Under the pieces are notes generated by a model. The model searched no databases. It saw only the letters and a list, made by a program, of their open reading frames with translations, and had not been told where the DNA came from. The position numbers and the translations under genes are program-made. Of a stretch of 15,138 nucleotides of DNA, positions 12,200 through 15,138 are shown piece by piece. This DNA is from Methanobacteriota archaeon (lineage in GTDB: Archaea > Methanobacteriota > Methanobacteria > Methanobacteriales > Methanobacteriaceae). The stretch is from NCBI GenBank assembly GCA_023436175.1, contig JAEZKE010000040.1:1-15138 (forward strand), written 5' to 3'. How positions within the stretch are numbered: the stretch's first letter is position 1; the number at the start of each line of letters is the position of its first letter.

Positions 12200-13198
12200 A
12201 TGGATAAAGATACACAGTCAAGAAAATGGCAGATTACAATTAATAATCCTATTGATAAAGGATATACTCATGAAAAAATTAAGGAATTATTAAATGAATT
12301 TAAATCATTGATTTATTGGTGTATGTCTGATGAAATAGGTGAAAACTTAACATATCATACTCATATTTATCTTGCTTGCTCTTCTGCTGTAAGGTTTAGC
12401 ACAATAAAGAATAAATTTGATGGAGCTCATTTTGAAATGGCAAACGGTACAAGTCAGCAGAATAAGGATTATGTATTCAAAGAGGGCAAATGGGCAAAGG
12501 ATAAAAAGAAAGATACAAATTTAGTTAATACACATGAAGAATATGGGGAAGTACCTATTGAACGTCAAGGTGCTAGAAATGACCTACACGACCTTTATGA
12601 TATGATTAAGCAAGGTATGAGTAATTACGATATAATTGAATTAGAACCAAATTACATGATGAATATAGATAAGATAGAGAGGTCGAGACAAATAGTGAGA
12701 GAAGAAAAATATAAGAATGAATTTAGAAAATTGGATGTACGATATATATACGGTTCTACTGGTGTTGGCAAAACAAGAGGTATCATGGAAATGCATGGAT
12801 ATCAGAATATATTCAGAGTTACGGATTATCAGCACCCATTTGATAATTATAAAGGTCAAGAAAATATAATATTCGAGGAATTTCGTTCAAGTCTAAAAAT
12901 ACAAGATATGCTTAATTATTTAGATGGATATCCGCTCGAATTACCTTGTAGATATGCTAACAAAATAGCGTGTTTTACCAAAGTATATATAATAACTAAT
13001 ATACCTCTAGAAAATCAATATGAAGAGGTACAAAAGGCATATAAGGAAACTTGGAATGCTCTCCTACGTCGCATTAATAAGGTTATATATATGACTGATA
13101 AACAGTCTTTTATATATAATACAGATACATATTTTAATCGTGATACTGAATTCAAAAAACTGGATGATTATGACCAGGGGGAATTTCCATTCAACTAA
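12200..13198 (+). CDS. rep: CRESS-type Rep: HUH endonuclease plus SF3 helicase (phage B)
   Basis: A 332-aa initiator that should nick the TAGTATTAC loop upstream and unwind the replicative form. Endonuclease domain: motif I WQITINN (10-16), motif II HTHIYL (His53, His55), motif III YVFK (catalytic Tyr91, Lys94). Helicase domain: Walker A GSTGVGKT (185-192), Walker B IIFEEF (223-228), motif C VYIITNIP (262-269) and a probable arginine finger in LLRRI (288-292). This order, a single Tyr and length near 330 match Reps of circoviruses, geminiviruses and the bacterial plasmids related to them, not the inovirus G2P type. GAGAGGG precedes the ATG. It lies behind zot and a terminator, within the prophage boundaries. 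Base composition does not differ obviously from neighbours. Confidence 0.92.
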   Translation: MDKDTQSRKWQITINNPIDKGYTHEKIKELLNEFKSLIYWCMSDEIGENLTYHTHIYLACSSAVRFSTIKNKFDGAHFEMANGTSQQNKDYVFKEGKWAKDKKKDTNLVNTHEEYGEVPIERQGARNDLHDLYDMIKQGMSNYDIIELEPNYMMNIDKIERSRQIVREEKYKNEFRKLDVRYIYGSTGVGKTRGIMEMHGYQNIFRVTDYQHPFDNYKGQENIIFEEFRSSLKIQDMLNYLDGYPLELPCRYANKIACFTKVYIITNIPLENQYEEVQKAYKETWNALLRRINKVIYMTDKQSFIYNTDTYFNRDTEFKKLDDYDQGEFPFN

Positions 13199-13207
13199 GA
13201 AATATTA

Positions 13208-13747
13208 CTACTCTTCTGCTATTGGGTAATTCACACCTGGGAAAATAATAGTAGATGGAAATAAAATGTCCTCTAGGTTATCATACGTATTGCTTACTTT
13301 TATTCTTTTTAACGGTAAACTAATTTTAAGAAAAAGGGCATTTTTGAAATCATCACTTTTCTTAGCTCTTTGACTTCCATGTGAATAATCATCTAATTCG
13401 ATTGCAAATGTAGGTTTTAAATTATTGTCACATATGAGAAAATCAACATGTTTTTGATTGATTTTACCAAACCATTTATAATAATTAGATTTATCGGTAA
13501 CCTCTGCTATATCTTTAAGTCCTACTTTCGGACATATTAAACTATTATGTTTATCACAGATTGGTTTGAGAAATTTATAAAATGAATATTCTGTTTTAGT
13601 TAGAAGATATTTAGCTTTGTAAGGTAATATAGTACTGTCTTTAATAGTTATTTCTTTAGTATTGTTATGTGAATTTTTGGTGATAAGTTGGGATAAGATT
13701 AGTAAAATGATTAGTAAGATTATTATGACGATAGAAAAATGATCCAT
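13208..13747 (-). CDS. Membrane-anchored DUF2726 (PD-(D/E)XK-like) protein
   Basis: A 179-aa protein with an N-terminal membrane helix (4-22) and a domain matching the DUF2726 pattern as I recall it: LLTKTEYSFYKFL (48-60, Glu53), ICPKVGLKDI (71-80), KHVDFLIC (99-106, Asp102), AIELDDYSH (115-123, Glu117 and Asp119) and a C-terminal PLKRIKV. Asp102 plus Glu117-x-Asp119 would form a PD-(D/E)XK-like metal site, suggesting a nuclease. AGGAGG stands 4 nt before the ATG. It lies 31 nt behind the RHH gene in the same leftward operon, so it should be expressed in the lysogen, pointing to superinfection exclusion or a host-benefit function (inference). It converges on rep with a 9-nt gap. No copy in prophage A. 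Confidence 0.75.
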   Translation of the reverse strand: MDHFSIVIIILLIILLILSQLITKNSHNNTKEITIKDSTILPYKAKYLLTKTEYSFYKFLKPICDKHNSLICPKVGLKDIAEVTDKSNYYKWFGKINQKHVDFLICDNNLKPTFAIELDDYSHGSQRAKKSDDFKNALFLKISLPLKRIKVSNTYDNLEDILFPSTIIFPGVNYPIAEE

Positions 13748-13778
13748 AAAACCTCCTAAGTAATTTATTTATTTTTAT

Positions 13779-14027
13779 CTAACCAACTTTGAAATTGGAT
13801 GATTTTCCCGCTCTATCATTAGTAAATATCTGTTTTGGGTGGACTGTTCCATCCTCTTCTACTACCAATTCGCCATTGTCTGATTCGTATGATGATATGA
13901 ATTGTTTAATAATACGTTCATATTGTTGACTGATTTTTCTATCTTCAATATTAGCTATATATTCAACTTTAAGACGTAATTCATTATCAATTCGTAAAGG
14001 ATAAGTTTTATTAAGATGTTTACCCAT
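13779..14027 (-). CDS. Ribbon-helix-helix (Arc/CopG-like) repressor of phage B
   Basis: An 82-aa protein of the same length as the phage A regulator. The strand KTYPLRID (8-15) is followed by two helices (about 16-30, 33-50) and the tail GELVVEEDGTVHPK, nearly identical to that of A. Sequence divergence is concentrated in the DNA-reading strand and first helix, and the nearby operators differ likewise, which suggests different DNA specificities. The gene is divergent from the promoter at 14070-14098 and probably co-transcribed with the DUF2726 gene. AAGGAG lies 6 nt before the ATG. It is most likely the lysogeny repressor. Confidence 0.8.
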   Translation of the reverse strand: MGKHLNKTYPLRIDNELRLKVEYIANIEDRKISQQYERIIKQFISSYESDNGELVVEEDGTVHPKQIFTNDRAGKSSNFKVG

Positions 14028-14058
14028 AAATACTCCTTAAAATAATTTTAATTTTTAA

Positions 14059-14118
14059 GTGGATATCTATTGACATCCACGAGATAATATGTTAGTATAT
14101 TTGTAGTGGATATCCACT
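14059..14118. promoter_or_regulatory. Palindromic operators of the phage B switch
   Basis: GTGGATATC (14059-14067) with GACATCCAC (14072-14080) overlaps the -35 box, and the perfect 14-bp palindrome AGTGGATATCCACT (14105-14118) lies just past the -10. The geometry is as in prophage A, but the half-site is GTGGATATC instead of AAGGTGT. Binding by the RHH repressor is inferred. Confidence 0.6.
14070..14098 (+). promoter_or_regulatory. Rightward sigma-A promoter (phage B)
   Basis: TTGACA (14070-14075), 17 nt, TAGTAT (14093-14098). It matches in position and direction (away from the RHH gene, into the structured leader) the perfect promoter of prophage A. The -10 box is weaker than in A. Confidence 0.6.
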
Positions 14119-14166
14119 GATATCTGCATATATCTATTCTGATATTTTAAATAAAAGGACATAGTA

Positions 14167-14372
14167 CATTGACAATTAAATACAGTCTTATTGGCGGTCG
14201 GGTTCTCTGACGTTTCAGCCTGTATAAATTTATATTATTTATGTAAAATTGTAGCACTCTGGTGTTACAAAGTCAATTCAAAATAAATAGACTAATAGGT
14301 GTGTGGGTTCAGCAAATAAAAGTAGTCAGATTGTATAAAAAGCATATCGGCAGGGTTTGAATACTCCCACAC
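14167..14372 (+). other. Conserved structured leader of phage B (candidate ncRNA, packaging or origin signal)
   Basis: The counterpart of 3110-3289. Shared blocks: AATTAAATACAGTC, TTGGCGGTCG...GAC..TTTCAGCC (14191-14220), GGTGTTACAAAGTCAATT (14261-14278) and GTGTGTGGGTTC (14299-14310). Hairpin H2, TTGTAGCA/TGTTACAA (14249-14270), pairs fully with one G-U where A has different bases. H3 pairs GTGTGGG (14301-14307) with CCCACAC (14366-14372). No ORF of note lies inside. The leader runs from the operator-controlled promoter to the small ORF at 14442. Confidence 0.5.
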
Positions 14373-14441
14373 CCTCTCACATAGATGTTACAAAATATAG
14401 AAAATGTTACATTAATAATTAGGGGAATTAAGGGGTGTTAT

Positions 14442-14729
14442 ATGTTTCATATAAATCGTGCAGAAAAAATAATCCGTAGGGAAATTGAGGATTTAACTAT
14501 TGACCGGATATGTTTCCGCAGGGCTGAAATCGAAAATTCAATAAAATGGTTCTATTGGCAGGGTACTTTTTCAAAAAGTAAATACAATAAAATGAATTCC
14601 CTGCTTATGCATAAATATTTAGAAATCATGAATGAATGGGAACGTAAATTATCTGAAGAAAATGAAAGAAATTTTCAAGCTAAAATGAAGATGTACCACT
14701 CTCAAGACTTCGAAAATGGTATATCGTAA
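14442..14729 (+). CDS. Small conserved inovirus ORF of unknown function (phage B copy)
   Basis: A 95-aa protein; the ATG at 14442 is chosen because AAGGGG lies 6 nt before it, whereas the longer frame from 14385 runs through the leader. It is homologous to the 67-aa product of 2882-3085: AEKIIRREIEDL and IKWFYWQG...KYNKM align with AEIMIRKDIDNL and IKYAFWHG...IYNEL. A charged C-terminal extension (about 62-95) is lacking in A. It is soluble and helical, and the only gene behind the repressed promoter and structured leader. Its TAA (14727-14729) touches the attachment core. Possible roles include an excision, early replication or antirepressor factor; none is shown. Confidence 0.75.
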   Translation: MFHINRAEKIIRREIEDLTIDRICFRRAEIENSIKWFYWQGTFSKSKYNKMNSLLMHKYLEIMNEWERKLSEENERNFQAKMKMYHSQDFENGIS

Positions 14730-14750
14730 CTTAGGTTTTGCGAATAGTTA
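14729..14750 (+). repeat. Right attachment-site core repeat (prophage B / host)
   Basis: Identical over 22 bp (23 with the preceding A) to 8537-8558. Combining the left flank of the 2831 copy with the right flank of this one gives a predicted empty host site: TTCGTTAAACTTAGG joined to TTTTGCGAATAGTTATA. It has opposed AACT-type half-sites around a short AT-rich centre. Confidence 0.75.
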
Positions 14751-15009
14751 TATTTCGTAATACTGTCTAATCAATAAGCTATTCTTTTGTCCATTGAAAT
14801 AATTTTACAGCAATTATAAGCTAATCTTTAACTTCTATTCTTATAACTATTTTGAGAATTTGTGACTAAATAATTTATTTATTCTAAAGAGTGAAGAAAC
14901 ACTCCAACTTTTCCTGAGTGTTTCTTCACTTTTTAAACTTATAACTTATATGTAATTTTAAAAGCTTATATATATTTGACAGCTTATATTAATTCTAATA
15001 TAAGAATTG
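14751..15009. other. Noncoding right flank
   Basis: About 260 nt of AT-rich DNA between prophage B and the hydrolase gene. It holds the terminator at 14886-14934 and an AU-rich inverted repeat at 14976-15012 (CTTATATTA/TAATATAAG inside TTGACA/TGTCA) touching the hydrolase stop. No ORF, tRNA or other feature is seen. Confidence 0.6.
14886..14934. terminator. Strong rho-independent terminator, bidirectional
   Basis: AGTGAAGAAACACTC (14890-14904) pairs perfectly with GAGTGTTTCTTCACT (14916-14930), 15 bp with an 11-nt loop, flanked by TTTTT on the right and AAAG on the left. It would end leftward transcription from the hydrolase gene and block rightward transcription from the prophage. Confidence 0.8.
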
Positions 15010-15138
15010 TCAGTTATTCTTGTTTAAAAAATCTTTAATACAAATAGATAACTTTTCAGGCACGACAATCGGCATTAAATGTGCAACCTTCTTCATGATT
15101 AATAATTTCGATCCTTCTATTTGTGAGTGCATAAACTT
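15010..15138 (-). CDS. Alpha/beta-hydrolase, C-terminal end only
   Basis: The minus-strand frame is open from the window edge to a TGA at 15010-15012, 42 codons. It reads ...IEGSKLLIMKKVAHLMPIV then VPEKLSICIKDFLNKNN, which fits the C-terminal signature of alpha/beta-hydrolase-fold enzymes: a strand (SKLLIM), the catalytic-His turn (AHLMPIVVPE, usually GHxPxxExPE) and the final helix ending in DFL. The substrate cannot be deduced from this part. It is chromosomal and gives the first host gene right of the prophages, followed by a hairpin and a strong terminator. Confidence 0.65.
   Translation of the reverse strand, partial: KFMHSQIEGSKLLIMKKVAHLMPIVVPEKLSICIKDFLNKNN

Larger units (their letters stand above)
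8537..14728. mobile_element. Inovirus-like prophage B with CRESS-type replication module
   Basis: About 6.2 kb bounded by identical 22-bp repeats at 8537 and 14729. Rightward order: SSB, two small membrane proteins, major coat, pIII-like, pVI-like, Zot, terminator, circovirus-style origin, CRESS-type Rep; then a leftward DUF2726 and RHH operon, and the small conserved ORF. All genes look intact. Gene order mirrors prophage A although the core repeats face the same way. No integrase is encoded. Confidence 0.85.

Noticed and set aside
14385..14441. Upstream start (19 more codons) for the small ORF of phage B
   Set aside because: It lies in the structured leader without a ribosome binding site, and homology with the A protein begins after the ATG at 14442.
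1..15138. CRISPR array, tRNA or rRNA genes, IS elements, phage integrase
   Set aside because: No regularly spaced repeats, no tRNA cloverleaf or CCA end noticed, and no transposase or integrase motifs in any frame of note.

Overview
The window is AT-rich, has strong AGGAGG-type ribosome binding sites and contains a near-consensus sigma-A promoter. This points to a low-GC Firmicutes-type (Bacillota) chromosome; I cannot name the genus. Its core is a pair of filamentous (inovirus-like) prophages lying side by side, called A (about 2831-8536, 5.7 kb) and B (about 8537-14728, 6.2 kb). They are bounded by three same-direction copies of a short core repeat (2831, 8537, 14729). No integrase is encoded in either, so a host Xer-type recombinase is the likely integrator (inference).

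Left flank (1-2830): the end of an unknown membrane protein, a 131-bp imperfect palindrome resembling an integron attC site, an unknown 422-aa gene, a degenerate second copy of the palindrome, a short DUF2441-like gene and a probably frameshifted small membrane ORF. The layout recalls an integron cassette array.

Prophage A is read mostly leftward: ssDNA-binding protein, 48-aa membrane protein, 55-aa major coat protein, two adsorption/minor-coat proteins (211 and 252 aa), pVI-like protein, Zot/pI assembly ATPase, hairpin, HUH rolling-circle Rep, and two small ORFs. A ribbon-helix-helix (RHH) regulator faces the other way, and a small conserved ORF sits behind a long structured leader.

Prophage B carries the same plan in mirror image: ssDNA-binding protein, two small membrane proteins, 52-aa coat, pIII-like adsorption protein, pVI-like protein, Zot, terminator, Rep, then a leftward RHH plus DUF2726 nuclease-like operon and the small conserved ORF behind its own structured leader.

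The most notable point is the replication module of B. Its Rep is not an inovirus or RCR-plasmid type. It has HUH endonuclease motifs followed by a superfamily-3 helicase, as in eukaryotic CRESS-DNA viruses and related bacterial plasmids. Directly upstream is a perfect 11-bp stem with a 9-nt loop presenting TAGTATTAC, the nonanucleotide nicked in circoviruses and nanoviruses, followed by five TGTCGCA iterons. B therefore looks like a filamentous phage shell driven by a circovirus-style replicon. Prophage A has an equivalent shell but an unrelated Rep.

Both phages also share a probable lysogeny switch: an RHH repressor, a TTGACA-17-N6 promoter overlapped by palindromic operators (different sequence in A and B), and a roughly 340-360-nt leader with three matching hairpins upstream of a small gene of unknown function. 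The right flank (14750-15138) is noncoding DNA with a terminator and the 3' end of an alpha/beta-hydrolase gene.
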